Of a stretch of 64,000 nucleotides of DNA, positions 32,005-43,355 are shown piece by piece. The translations under genes and the position numbers were made by a program. Positions within the stretch are counted from its first letter, which is position 1; every line of letters begins with the position of its first letter. The stretch is from Marasmius tenuissimus (Eukaryota > Basidiomycota > Agaricomycetes > Agaricales > Marasmiaceae). The stretch covers positions 1 to 64,000 of the forward strand of contig JAQOTA010000042.1 in NCBI GenBank assembly GCA_029532415.1, in the 5' to 3' direction. Below the pieces are notes generated by a model. The model worked only from the letters and a program-made list of their open reading frames with translations, had not been told where the DNA came from and did not search any database.

Positions 32005-34775
32005 TTATTTGATGATACGTGGACGCAATCTCGATGAACTCATCAATTCCGCCGTACTAGCAATAACCTTGTCAGCATACACCCTACGTGCTCGCTTTCT
32101 CTTCCTGCTCCCTTCTTCTGTGATGGGCTTTGCTTCCACGACAGGCACGGGCTTCGCATGGAACCGATGCCTGCACAGCAGATTCCGTTTGCGTCGAATC
32201 TCCTTCCTCCTGGTGTCTAGAAGTGCTTTCAGTGTCCCCAATCGTGACTGTTTTCGGTTTCCTTCATAGTAACGGAGGCCTTCGCGATATCGGTATATCT
32301 TTTGAGCTGTGGGTGACCAACTTGAGGAATTGCTGTACATGATGTAGCTGCAATTTGTCAGGATACTATGCAGGTCCATTAGGATGAGCACGCACTGTTT
32401 TATACCATTGCGAATGGCCTTCGCTACCCCACAAAAATCCAGAGGACCCACTGTCCATCCCTTAGTTCGACACTTCACATGACTGATCAGCCTTTTGCGC
32501 CTCTCCTCTCCGATTTCTGGTGCCACTAAAGATCTTGTCAGCGTCTGATCAGACAGTTTCGAAAAAACTTACACAGATGCTTTTCGTTACCCTTTCCCCG
32601 CTCTTCCACCTTCTCCGGTGCCGACTCTGCTGCTACCAGCGTCCTTTTCCTTTTCCTGGGCGCTTGTTTCATTGGTTTAGGCATTGGAATCACTTTAGGT
32701 GCTTTGTTGGCTGTCTTCGCATCGCCGGCTTGATCTGGTACGAAATACGTCGAGTTGGCAACAGGTGTCCACAATGAATGGTCGCCGGCACGATACAAAA
32801 GCGTTGGAATGCTATGTGATCTGACCTTCCTTTTGTTAGTGTCGAGAGGGCGCTGAGGGAGATGTGTCGTCGTCGGCCGTGAGTCTGTATAATTCTCGTT
32901 AGAATGTGGTATCGCCCAACACCTCGATATCCAACCAGATACATACTATAAGCGGTACCCTTCGGTCGGAAGTATTTCTTGATACCTCCTTCCGGTTGCG
33001 ACATGCGAGCTAAGAAATATACTGCTAAAGGGTCTGTATGGCTTGATAACGACTCGGGGTCTTGAGTCTCCCATATCATATATGCGAGATGTCCATCAGT
33101 GTCGGAGTAGGTAAGGTCATATTCATACACGTCGAAGCCTTCCTGCAGAATGAACGTCAACTGGGCAAACAGATAGGAACAACAAGATTCGTACTTTGTT
33201 GTGTATTCGATCACGAACCCAGGTTGAGACTTTGACGTCAGTCCGTCCATAGACGATCAAATGGGTCTTTGGGTAGTCGAGAATGTCGTTGAGTGTTGCG
33301 CTCAATGTCGTGATACTGCGACTCTTGACAAGGACTCTTTTGAGGATGCGCCTGGTCGTAAAAGAAAAATAATAGGCGTCCTGACACCGAGAAGTATGTT
33401 GGACACGTACCGGTTATAAACATGACTATCATACATGAACGCATACATTCCTTCGCATAAACGTGCTAATCGAGACGGGTTTGTGATCACATCCCGAAGG
33501 GTAAGCCATGGAGATATTCCTATCAGCAATATCAACACCTGTTGCGTCACACAGTGATTGGTAGCACTCACCTGAGTACCACAGCAACTCACATACCGTA
33601 TATACCCCAATACCATTCCACGGTCCCCTGGCGTTGCGCAAAACTAAACAGATGATGTCTTCCAGTCGACAGCCTTTGACTGTACCGCTGAGAACTTCCG
33701 AGACCCACACCACCACACTTTGCAGGAACCTAAAGTACACTTCGGTTGTGCCCAACCCTTCACCTGCAGGTCCGATGTGGGGGAGGGGCTCGACTTCGAC
33801 GGGAGGTGTGTCCAATGACCACTTAATCTGAGTTGGACGTCAATCCCGGTACATGGGCCGATACAATGGACCCACTTACCCCGAAGAGGTTGTCTGAAGA
33901 GCCAAAGACCAACACGTAATTTGTAAAATCAATAGCCAGCGCAATTTTGAAACGTCGCCCAATTTCGAAACCGTCCTCCACTTCACGTTGCCGACTCTGT
34001 GGTCAAGAGTTGAGTTGATAAGCGTGAATAAGATCGCAAAGACGAACTGCGGTGCGGATATGTTTCCTCCAAACATCCCTCTCGTATATGTTTACACTCA
34101 TATGTAATAGTGGTTGAACCTGATCATGATTCCCATAAGTATGAATTCAAGATAGTTTCAATGTGGAGGCTTACTCCAAGATAAAGGAGTCTGTCAGACT
34201 CCTGCATCCGGAACTGGAGTACTACCCATCGGGTATGGTAGACTGCCCGTTCAATCCTTATATCCAACTGTTCCCATGCTGCGCGCGTCTCCCGTAGGTC
34301 GTTGTCCCCGCCGGAATATGGTAGATTTAGTATGTTCGGGCTGACAGGGAGGATGTAATTAGAATCTATAGCCAGGCATCAGCACAATAGTAATACATGT
34401 ACAGTTGAACGGTTGCGTACCTGAAGGGTTGCCTCGTGTCATATCCATGTCAATGACCCGTCGTAGTGTCAGCTCCGTAACGTGCCCAGTAGGCAAACGC
34501 GCTGCGGGTGGACAAAAGGGTGACTTTGTTTCTTCTTTTGTCACATCCGCGAAAAATGTCCGTAATTTGTAGCTTGAAAGGGAAAGGACATCTATCTGTC
34601 TGTTAACATATTGTCCTTTCAAGTCGAGTTCCGGGTTCTCGGGCATGTGACATAGATAGTTAGGGAGGAGATCAATTTCAGAGAGTGTGAAGCAGCTGTA
34701 GTGACAGTGGAAGTAGTAGTGGAATGAAGGTGGAGGCAGAAACACGTCTGTGCTCGGTGTGACGGAACTGGACAA
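32005..34775 (-). CDS. Large multi-exon protein of unknown family, KDZ-island gene
   Basis: At least nine exons on the minus strand are supported by splice signals. A start frame from about 34775 has an acidic region (PENPELDLKGQYVNRQIDVL). An exon RETRAAWEQLDIRIERAVYH follows, then RRFKIALAIDFTNYVLVFGS spliced to IKWSLDTPPVEVEPLPHIG. Next come VYFRFLQSVVVWVSEVLSGT, PSRLARLCEGMYAFMYDSHV, and YEYDLTYSDTDGHLAYMIWE. The C-terminal part is strongly basic (PRKRKRTL; SRKRKRARRVY) and ends at 32005, suggesting nuclear location. I do not recognise the family. It lies directly downstream, on the same strand, of the KDZ transposase gene. The first intron contains an ATTAGAAT motif (34358). The exon around 33880-34076 is ambiguous between two frames, so decay is possible. 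Confidence 0.5.
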
Positions 34776-34852
34776 AGCGAGGTCGGGTACTGATTATGAC
34801 GTCACCCTAATTGTGCGGTGGCCCGGCGTTCTATTCAATCGCAACTGGCTCT

Positions 34853-35002
34853 TGAATATCAACGTCGATTTTTTTGAGGGCGCAGCTATCACTTCGAAAG
34901 GTAAATAACCTGCACACCCCATAGGATACCTTTCAAAGACCACCCTCCTTTTTTCCCGGTAGCTCGACGTTCGATTTCGGGTCACTATTTTATCCCGAAT
35001 TT
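34853..35002 (-). repeat. Direct repeat R2, upstream of the 32005-34775 gene
   Basis: Partner of 31711-31866. It lies about 80-230 bp 5' of the gene's first long exon, in a position to act as promoter. The T-run plus CCCGG block is the best conserved part. Confidence 0.7.
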
Positions 35003-35221
35003 TAGTGCTTTTGGGCGCGGCGCGGGATCGCTTTGTCCGAGTCCACCTTGGTAACTCACTCTCGTTAAAGCCGATGAACCCACTCAGTCAGCCCTCCTTA
35101 CCTCATAACAGTAGTTCTGGTACTTGGGACAAGAAAGTCCTTGCTAACCTGAGAATGTACCGTTGGTTAAACACCTACTCACACTGTTCCGATCTGTCGA
35201 ACAAGCCGGCTGATACAAGTT

Positions 35222-35497
35222 ATTCTAATTACTCAGACATGATCTCGTCTGCCCGTCTATTCTAATCAACTGAACTCCCGCTGGCTTTGAGCACAGTCCG
35301 GCAAGTGTATTCTAATTCCTCATTGCTCAGCCGCCAATCCCTACAGTCCCGCCAAGGTAGAGTATTCTAATCTTTCGCACACCGAATATCGCCTTTCGGG
35401 CCTGTCCGATCGACTGATGAATTAGAAATCTCCACCGTTCGGGATCTCTCCTTGTATGTTTGCAAGCCAATTAGAAATCGTCCATCTGTATTCTATA
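35222..35497. repeat. ATTCTAAT motif array 2, between two divergent blocks
   Basis: ATTCTAAT occurs at 35222, 35259, 35309 and 35364, then ATTAGAAA at 35421 and 35470 and ATTCTATA at 35490. Spacings are 37, 50, 55, 57, 49 and 20 bp. The site at 35307 reads TGTATTCTAATTCCTC, the same 16 bases as at 53914. Confidence 0.75.
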
Positions 35498-35541
35498 GCA
35501 GGAAAACATACATTGTGTAGCTGACAATACATTACAGACGC

Positions 35542-38500
35542 CTATTCAAACAAATCGTCTCCCTCATCGCCAGAGTCCACGTCCTCTTCAGCGTCAATCT
35601 CCACTTCAAATGCGGGAAGCGAAGGTAACGATCCCTCGTTATCATCGCTGGCAAGAAAGTGGAGCACCTCCTTGGCCCGACTCCGTATCTTGGCCCAGGA
35701 CCTTGTCCACCGCAGCCCTTGTGCCATTTCTACCTCCTCGTGCTCCTTTGCGTAGGCAGTCAACCCTTCTGCTAAGTACTCAGGCACTTCTGTCCTTCTT
35801 CCTACTTGCTCTCTCCACCATCCCGATTGCTTAAAGCAAAACTGTATTGAGCGCCTCATCTCTTCTTCGATGAGTCTGACCTCTTCGTGTGCGCGACATG
35901 CATTTGCCCGAGCCTTGCACCATTCAACGCGGAGATCTAATTGAACAATTAGCATTGCTTTAACATGGTTCTGGAGTCGGTACTCACTATCCTTAAGCTC
36001 ATCGAACGTACTGGCAAGGGCGTCAGTTCCTTCAACATTCTTGTAGGTATACCAGATCCAGGACAGATGCTGTTTTGTCTGTCCGAGAGTGAGTACGGGA
36101 TTGAATGGCGCAGTCGGAATGTTGTTCTCAAGCAGTGCCTCAAAGTCGTCATGTGTAACGCCAGCGATGTTCTCAGCACGCTCCCTCTCCTCCCTCTCCA
36201 TTTCTTTCACAACTCGCTCACTGATACCTCGAACATCCTCGTCCCTCAGCTCCTTGAGAACTCTTGCCCACGCTCCATCACCTCGGAGAGACAGCAAGGC
36301 CTTCCTAGCTGCTCGATAGGCTGATGAAAGTAGGTTGATTTTCTTCTCGATGGAGTTCTGGAGGATTCTGGTCCGCGTGAACAACCCCTGGGATGGAATG
36401 AGGCGTGAGGCATTCTTGTAGGCGACCGTGCGTGCTTGCAACTGGGCGCGAAGTCGAGCTAGAAAGTCGTAGCACTGAGCTTCACGAAGCTGCTCTTCGA
36501 TTCGGATCAGGTCCTTGGGGCACGTTACTGCACGTATTTCTTGATTGATGGCACTGGGGAAGAATAGGCACATCTCACAAGGTGAGTTCTGTTCCTCCGG
36601 GGGCTGGTCCTCCATCAGTTGTCGCAGGGCAGGGATATGACCAAGGAGTGTCTGGCGATGAGAGCATATGGAATTGAGGAGTTTCGCGGCTTTAGCTTGA
36701 TTTTCGGATTGTTGTGTATCAGTTTGCTTCTTCTGGGACATCGCTGCCCTCAAAGTACGTCTATAGAGATCGTGAGTCTAGAACCTTATACGAAAGACTG
36801 AATGAAGCTCACTGGGATTCCTCTATTTCCAGGCCACGGAGAATCACATTGCTTTTCATTGATGCCTCTCCCAATTCAGCACGTCTGCGCTCTTCTTTCG
36901 CGATAACCTTCTTCATTTTTGCGACGCTAATCTCTATTAATGACGAGGGTTAAGTCTCAAGCACAGAAAATAGTGAGGTTTACCTACCTGGCTCCTTGAT
37001 TTCGTATGGGCAAAACTTGTCAAGCCCCGCTTCCCATCTCACCACCTGATCAAGCCATTCTGCGACGTCATTTGCATGGTCATCTTTCAGAGCATCGTTG
37101 AAAGCACTGAACACCCGAGCATTTATCACAGCCTCGGGAAGTACCTTCACCATGTTCTTCATCAACAACTTCTCTGAATGGAACGTAAGCAAGGGGGAAA
37201 TATCATAGATGTAACCAGATCCCAACTCACCTGATTTCACCATCTTCCGGTAATTCCAGAAGTTTGCAAAGTCGTCAATGGTATCCCAACAGCCCCCGGC
37301 TCTCATCATAGATACAGAGCGGGCTACAGCATTCAACCATGCCCAGTTACGCTCGACTGCCTCGCCATCCGTCTTTGCCCCTCCCTCAGTGTAGTTGAAA
37401 GAAAACGGCGCCCAACATTTCTTGATGTGCCCAACAAGGTGGAACTTTGGTACCTTGAACTTCATGGTGACACACGAGGGTATCTGCATGAACGGGGGGA
37501 ATGCTTTCATCCGCGAATAGAAGTTGATCATCCATTGGCAGGCAATGTCGTACGAGAAGAATACGAGCACTACTGCACAGCTGAGGAGACTGAAAAGTGC
37601 CAGGAAGTCCATATTCGCATATCTAACATTGCGTTAGAACTCAAAAGTCCGCTTGAGACGTATATGGAGTAGAACACATACCGCTCCCCTTTTTGCAAAT
37701 CGCCCATCCCGTTCGGACAGAAGGTCCCATGGCGGGCACAGGTTACGCTTCCGATGCCGGTTGCCCGTAAGCCTTTCAACTTTCGAGAGTTTGCTTGGGC
37801 CATAGCACTGAACGACGAGCAATGACTGATCTGTACCCTACTTCAGCTCGAGCCTCGAGGTAATCACGCAATTGTGGAGACAGACATACCTCTCGTTTCT
37901 CGGGATGCTTGGTCACTTCATGCATGTACAGTTCCTGTGGTACCCAGAATGCAGCCGCCAGGCTCAAAGGAGGATCACGGTGATCGTTTGGGCGGGCCCT
38001 AGCCTTCTGCTTGAAGTTGGCATCCTCCGCCAGGTACAGGCCATGTAGGAACCTAAGTGAGAAATCAGCCATCAGAACATGATGCTGAACGAAAAACAAA
38101 AAGAAAGAACATACTGTTCCTCCGCAGGGGCCTTCTCCCAGTCATCTGGCATGTTTTTCCCAGGATGAGGGCATGCGCGACAGGGAACAGCAGCTGCTCC
38201 AGCGGGAGTCGCTGCTATCCCGTCAGGATCATGACATCTTCCGCACCGCTTCAGCATCTTGATGTTGCGCCATTCGCGTAAGATTAGAAGAAACTGGGCC
38301 TCCCGATCCTATCACGGGAATAAGTTCAGTATTTCTATATGCCGAATTGGAAGAAAGAGGCATGTACAGGGAGTTTTGTCAGTCCTGTACCACATGTTAT
38401 TTGTTCGAGCACTGCATTGAAATCCGTAGGAGCTGTCTGCGACTGGAGGTTGGTGATGTGGTAGTTTCGTAGCAGCTGGAACGTGGCCGCGGTTTGAGGC

Positions 38501-39413
38501 TCCTTGTATGAAGCAGGCCACCATCCAATCTCCATCAGCTGTAGATGCCGATCTATTCAAGTAGCATGTATGTTAGACAAAAAGAACAAAGGGATATGGC
38601 CATTGACACGTACCTATCGTGTCACAGCCACAGAAATCGAGATTCACGTTGTGTATTCCGTTCCATGACAAGACCACAAAGTCTTTATGCCCAGGTTGAG
38701 GTAGCGCACAGCGTTCTCCTGCTTTGTGACCCAGCTGAAACCGAAGACCGACATCTTTGAGAGTTGATGGATGGAAGAAGTCGTTCTTCCATTCCTATAA
38801 ACAACGTGAGAGATGTTCAATCGAATATTGGAACCGATATTTACCTCAATCCTGTGTAAGGGCTCGTCCAAGTGTGAGTTGATTAAGCAGTCTCTACACA
38901 CAAGACGAAGACCGAAACAGTCAAGGCAGCGCCAGGTAGCTCGTGAGGAAGTGCAACGTCCACATGTCCGCTGTTTGTGGTAGATTCTGCCTCTTCCTTC
39001 CGTAATCATATTCCAGTCAAGGTAGCCATCCCGGTACTCCCGAGACCATGTCAATAACGGTAGATCCTGAAGACATATCGTTAGCTTACCAGGTTGAGGT
39101 GCGTGAAAATTCAACTCACCGAATCTTCATATCTTTTCATCTTCTCCACCACTTTTACTCTCACAACATCCTCCTCCACCGACTGATCACTATCGGCACC
39201 CAAATTTGAGATATCTGGCGGCCCGTCATTGTATCCTAATGTATCTTGTGTACTTGATGTGTTTTGTGACGTTTGGGATTCCCGTTGGTTCTCGACATAC
39301 ACTCTTGTCTGTCTGGTTGATGTATTTGTCGCCCGAAGATAGTTGTGGGCCTCAGTCCGAGTAGTTGCTGAGGTAGATATTATTCTTGTCTTGTTTCTCG
39401 CGTTCTTGGGCAT
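35542..39413 (-). CDS. KDZ-superfamily (Kyakuja-Dileera-Zisupton) transposase with CxC2-like N-terminal domain
   Basis: The enzyme is a DDE-type transposase of large eukaryotic DNA transposons. The chosen start is the ATG at 39413 (MPKNARNKTRIISTS). Exons joined by about 50-bp introns give a CxC2-like cysteine domain (CGRCTSSRATWRCLDCFGLR then CRDC and SHLDEPLHRIE). Next come LLRNYHITNLQSQTAPTDF and the CRACPHPGKNMPDDWE cysteine motif. The first catalytic Asp lies in AEDANFKQK, followed by the signature GVGT-like region TGIGSVTCARHG with PNGMGDLQKGERY. The second Asp lies in SYDIACQW, and the Glu in TDGEAVERNWAWLNAVA. The long C-terminal helical part includes RVEWCKARANACRAHEEV and EEMRRSIQF, and ends in an acidic tail (EDVDSGDEGDD). 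All catalytic residues are present and I found no stop, so it may be active. Roughly eleven exons, each boundary read by eye. Confidence 0.9.
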
Positions 39414-39660
39414 TGTTTCATCAGAACATTGACGTGGAGGAGGAGTAAGAGACGATACAAGGCACAAAGGCGCCTAAATCCGGCCCGTCCAATCCTGTGT
39501 ACAAGGCGCCCGTACGGCGTGATGGGTTGTTCTCTAACCACACGGCCCTATAGCCAAACTCACCCTTCCATATATCTTTTGGACTGACCTCAGCTCTCTG
39601 CCTCAAGAATTCTGTGCAGGTATCTATCTATTCCATCCAGGTCATAACTAAGAAAGCTCA

Positions 39661-39913
39661 CCATTGCCGGTTACCTACATGGAGGCTTCAGGAGGATTAG
39701 AATTCCATGACGGGGAATACAACAAAGCACCTCGACATTCTAGGAAGATTAGAATCTACTCACGGCGATCTCAATGGCATCATTGAGAAGCCTGCCATTG
39801 GCGACTACCTACATGGAGGCTTCAGGAGACTTACAATTCACTGACGGGGAACACGACAAAGCGCCTCGAGGTTCCAGGAAGATTGGAATTCGCTCACGGC
39901 AATCTCACACATC
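39661..39913. repeat. Tandem duplication of about 134 bp containing ATTAGAAT motifs
   Basis: 39661-39779 and 39795-39913 align (ACCTACATGGAGGCTTCAGG in both, then GACGGGGAA, ACAAAGC, CTCG, TTC(T/C)AGGAAGATT(A/G)GAAT). Each unit has two motif sites 52 bp apart. They are intact in the first unit (39696, 39748) and decayed in the second (about 39830, and ATTGGAAT at 39882). The array lies just 5' of the KDZ start codon. Confidence 0.85.
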
Positions 39914-40083
39914 ATGACATGCAATCTCTTTTTCATCTGTCTCTGAATCTGACCGTGATAGTCATATTTGGACCTGTCAACTCTTTCTTTTCGTCCACCA
40001 CCATCGCAAAAATTTTCAGCCCTCTCAGGTTTGTTGCAATCTTTCTTTCTTGAGTGAATACTAACATCCCTTGGTTACTCAGT

Positions 40084-40774
40084 ATGCCACCCGACACATG
40101 CGAAGACCACCGCATCACTAGGACACCGTCCTCGCAATCATGCCATGAGTTTGCCGAGGCCATTGGACCGATTCTTGACAAATACCTCGACGAAATCCAA
40201 GATCCAAACCAAAAGAGGGAACAGACACGACTCTTCATGGCTGAAGTATTCCGATACTGGTTCGAGGTCTGGCCAGTTCCCGAACGCATCGCAAACAACC
40301 AGGAGAGGGTTCGGGAGTTGAAAAGGGTAAGCACTGGCATCCAGAAACTGATCTTTCGACTGCTCACAGAATTTCCGGGCGGCCCAGGAACTAGCGAAAA
40401 GCATCCTTCATGGTGGACTCAACTACGTGTTCCGGCGTCACAAGGCTGCACGTGAAGGAACTCCGCTTATCTATCCATACCCACAGCTTGAATGGTGAGA
40501 GGCATTGGAGCGTGCCATTGGCGATAGCGAGTTCCAACGTTGGGCGAACAAGGAATACATTGCAGAGCTGAGAGCTCATAGGAGGAGCGAGTATGCTAGA
40601 GAAAAGGAGGACTTCAACCGATTTATCAACCCTCCTGGTGTGAGCTTCTACGGGAACACTCCACAGGAACGGTTCGAGAGACTCGTAGGAGCTTATTGGT
40701 GGATCGAGGGCGATTTTCCTCATCTCCGCGACTTTCTCCAGGACGAGGAGGAGGATGATTATGACGACTTCTGA
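40084..40774 (+). pseudogene. Unknown protein with acidic tail; one in-frame TGA
   Basis: Exon 1 (40084-40326) starts MPPDTCEDHRITRTPSSQS and continues FAEAIGPILDKYLDEIQD. A 43-bp GT-AG intron (40327-40369) joins ELKR to NFRAAQELAKSILHGGLNYV. The frame then meets TGA at 40496-40498 in LEW-stop-EALERAIGDSEF. It continues open for over 90 codons (FQRWANKEYIAELRAHRRSE, later VSFYGNTPQERFERLVGAYW) to a DEEEDDYDDF end at 40774. Sequence character does not change at the stop, so a recent CGA or TGG to TGA change, a sequencing error, or an extra intron are all possible. Family not recognised. Confidence 0.55.
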
Positions 40775-41359
40775 GTATAGTTTTCACTTGTAGTACCTCA
40801 CGTAGCGAGCGACTGTCTCCCGGAAGAGGGCGTTGATGGAAACCTCTTACTAGTAGCCTTTCTTGTACATACACAGTGTAGCTGAACGTATCTCACAAAG
40901 TATGCATCGAGCATTGTTTATCCTCATTGGGCCTCGTTCCGTGGAGTCAACAAAGGCCAAAGCAAGCTCAATTCTTCCGGATCTCTCCCGTAACGGAGGG
41001 TCCTTTTCTGATTCAGTGGCGATGATCATTCGCACTGGTTGAAGATGCTCTTTGACTGACTGACTCAGGAGATCGGGTCAACATATCATTCGACACAAAC
41101 AATTGGTTGCAAGTCGTTATCCCCCACGAACTCGGGAAGATTCCAAAAAATTGAGAACGATATCATGAGATTTGATTCCAAAAGCCTATGTCAGTTTTGG
41201 GAACAATACTCTTCTCCCCAAAATACGGCGGCATCGAGGCAGAATCATACGGTATCTCAAATGCTGGGATATTAGAATCCCCTCTGATTCAACGCCGCAT
41301 CATGGGCAAGCAAGAGTCTGACTGGCATCGGCATTTGCCGATGTGGCGTCCTGGGTTGA

Positions 41360-41367
41360 TATATAAG
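41360..41367 (+). promoter_or_regulatory. TATA box upstream of the RNase H1-domain-like gene
   Basis: TATATAAG lies 74 bases before the ATG at 41434. An ATTAGAATCCCCTC site, identical to the one at 54117, lies a further 90 bases upstream at 41271. Confidence 0.6.
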
Positions 41368-41433
41368 GCAGGAAGAATGAACCACCACCTTCCCATCCGC
41401 TCATCAGGACAACTACCTGCCAACGCATACGAA

Positions 41434-42273
41434 ATGTCTCAAAGCCTCGAGAACACCGTCAGCCCAGCTGTCAACCCCCCCTCTTCCTCCAGTAAGTTAT
41501 CCATTGTTATCCAAGTCTCGTTCCCTATACTAATAATGGTCTCAGTGGCTGAGGACGCCCAGCTCGCTCATCAGATCGCGGTGATTGTTGACGAACGTAC
41601 GTAGTTTCTTTCTCCATGCTTCGGCTTTTATTTACTTTCCTGCGTGCCGATAGGTTTGGCTGCTGGCCTGACTGACCTCGTCAAGACCGAGTTCAAGGAT
41701 GTCATTGGTGCCATTGTCCAAGAAATTTGTATGTTTTATGTCTCATCGGTCTACTACTCTCGCCCTCTAATTTTTTGTCCTATGTTTTTAGTGAATTCTG
41801 GAAACGTCGCATCCGACTCGAACATGGTCCCCGCCACTGCCACTGCCTCCCCAGCTGCAGCTGCCACAGCTACTGCCCCTGCTTCCTCTCAGAATATCGG
41901 GGCTGTGGCCAGCAGCAACCACGTCAATGCCTTGGTTTGCCCCCATTGCCCCGGGGAGGTACCTCTTGCCGACGCTGAGCGTCGGTGGTATGCAGTTTGG
42001 AGGGGACGGCGCATTGGTTGGGTCCGCGGATCGTGAGTTTCTGTCTCCTTTCCTTTGCTGTATCAGTCTCTGACCCTCGTCTTTTTGCTTAGCGACAACC
42101 TGAACGACATCACCCGCGGTGTCAGTGGTGCTGGCTTCAAATTTTGTGCTAGTATGGAGGTCGCGAAGGCCGTGTTCCTTGAGAAGCAGGCTAGCAAGAG
42201 GACCTCCGTTGTGAACGATGGAGTCGATGCTTCCCTCATGATTGCTGCTGAGGACGGTGTCTTGTTCCCATAA
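41434..42273 (+). CDS. Small protein ending in an RNase H1 N-terminal (Cauli_VI)-like domain
   Basis: Five exons (41434-41491, 41546-41596, 41654-41728, 41792-42032, 42093-42273) sum to 606 bases, giving 201 residues without a stop. All four introns are GT-AG. The start is MSQSLENTVSPAVNPP. An Ala/Thr-rich low-complexity linker (TATASPAAAATATAPASSQ) precedes CPHCPGEVPL. The last part has RRWYAVWRGRRIGWVRGSD, then the conserved Gly-Val-x-Gly-x-x-x-K/R-type turn (TRGVSGAGFKFCASMEVAKA), as in domains that bind RNA-DNA hybrids in RNase H1 and in caulimovirus protein VI. No RNase H catalytic domain follows. It is likely a nucleic-acid-binding accessory protein; its role in the island is unknown. 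Confidence 0.72.
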
Positions 42274-42722
42274 GTACTGACGACAATAGTTCTGTTTTTT
42301 CTTGCCAAGCTTCGTGTCCCATGTACAATTAGATAGTGACTCCAGTAGCCTGAAATCGAATGTGTGTCCTGTTCAACTTACAGAATAAATTGTTCCATGG
42401 TCATGAGTTAGAATCAGAAAAAGGAGAGCGGACTGGCCAGACTTCTGACTATCTTGAAAGGGTATTCGAGTCTAGTCCGAGAACACCGACAGTCAAGGTA
42501 ACATGTGGCAAGTTAAGCTTGAGCCTAGAAGACTGCGGCGATGTTTGCGCTATCAAATGACCGTTTGAATCGGTGCTTCCGAATTGACTCGGAACTCAGA
42601 AGGCTCTGCCGTCTTTTGATTCTCCGAACTGATTCTTAGGAATTCCTCATGAGGTGGCAGAAAGATTGTATGTCGCTTCACGAGCGTACTACATTAACAC
42701 AAGAATGATAGTCTGGTATGGG
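42274..42722. other. Convergent intergenic region, no gene
   Basis: The space lies between the plus-strand gene ending at 42273 and the minus-strand gene ending at 42723. The frame at 42360-42560 has no support. Confidence 0.35.
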
Positions 42723-43022
42723 CTACAGTTTGGATTGAGGTCTCACTGCCCAAACTCTCTCAGTTGTCTCTCCGTCGAAATAGCAATCGAAACCAAGCCG
42801 ACCGACTTGGTCGATGTGGGCGTGAATGTGGTATTTTGGGACGACACAGGTGATGTCGTATTGTGTAGTGTTTGGACGCGAGGAAACAAGCAGATTAGGA
42901 TCTAAAGGGCAAGTTATAGAGTGATAAGAGAGCGATGGATGTGAACACTCACCAATGCTCCCATTGAAAGGCTCTCCCCCAGCCGAATCTCCTGTATTTG
43001 GCTGTTTTGAGGCGACTGTCAT
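42723..43022 (-). CDS. Small hypothetical protein, two exons
   Basis: Exon 1 (42953-43022) starts MTVASKQPNTGDSAGGEPF. A 51-bp intron (42902-42952, GTGAGT to TTTAG) joins GSI to DPNLLVSSRPNTTQYDITCV. The product continues HIHAHIDQVGRLGFDCYFDG and ends VWAVRPQSKL, about 82 residues. The short beta-rich look and charged ends give no family. It is divergent from the gene at 43356, with about 330 bases between them. Confidence 0.5.
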   Translation of the reverse strand: MTVASKQPNTGDSAGGEPFNGSIGECSHPSLSYHSITCPLDPNLLVSSRPNTTQYDITCVVPKYHIHAHIDQVGRLGFDCYFDGETTERVWAVRPQSKL

Positions 43023-43355
43023 TGTTTCAAAGAGCTATAGGGCACAGTGAGTACCTGCTGTAACAAATTTGGTCAAGGAGCACGTACAGTATCAGTGATG
43101 TTTGAGAGCTTCGACCCGTTGTGAGAGTGATGAATGATAGGGAGAAAGAATGAACCGTGGGAGATTTGCAAAAGACTCGTGCACCTCGACGGGTTTGACG
43201 GTTACCTTATCTTGCCTAGTTGATATCTCAAAAAACACGGCTTGGATACTTGAGTCATGGTACGAGTTCCCACGAGCCCTTGAACTAGTCTAAGTGTCAA
43301 AGAAGTCCGTTGGTTCTTCCATCCCACCACCATCTTGTTCAACCATCGATCAGCC

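Noticed and set aside
32005..34775. TET/JBP-type dioxygenase as cargo of the KDZ element
   Set aside because: Such genes are known to be linked with KDZ transposons in basidiomycetes, so I looked for them. The exons here show no convincing H-x-D...H iron-binding pattern in the right setting, so I do not call it.
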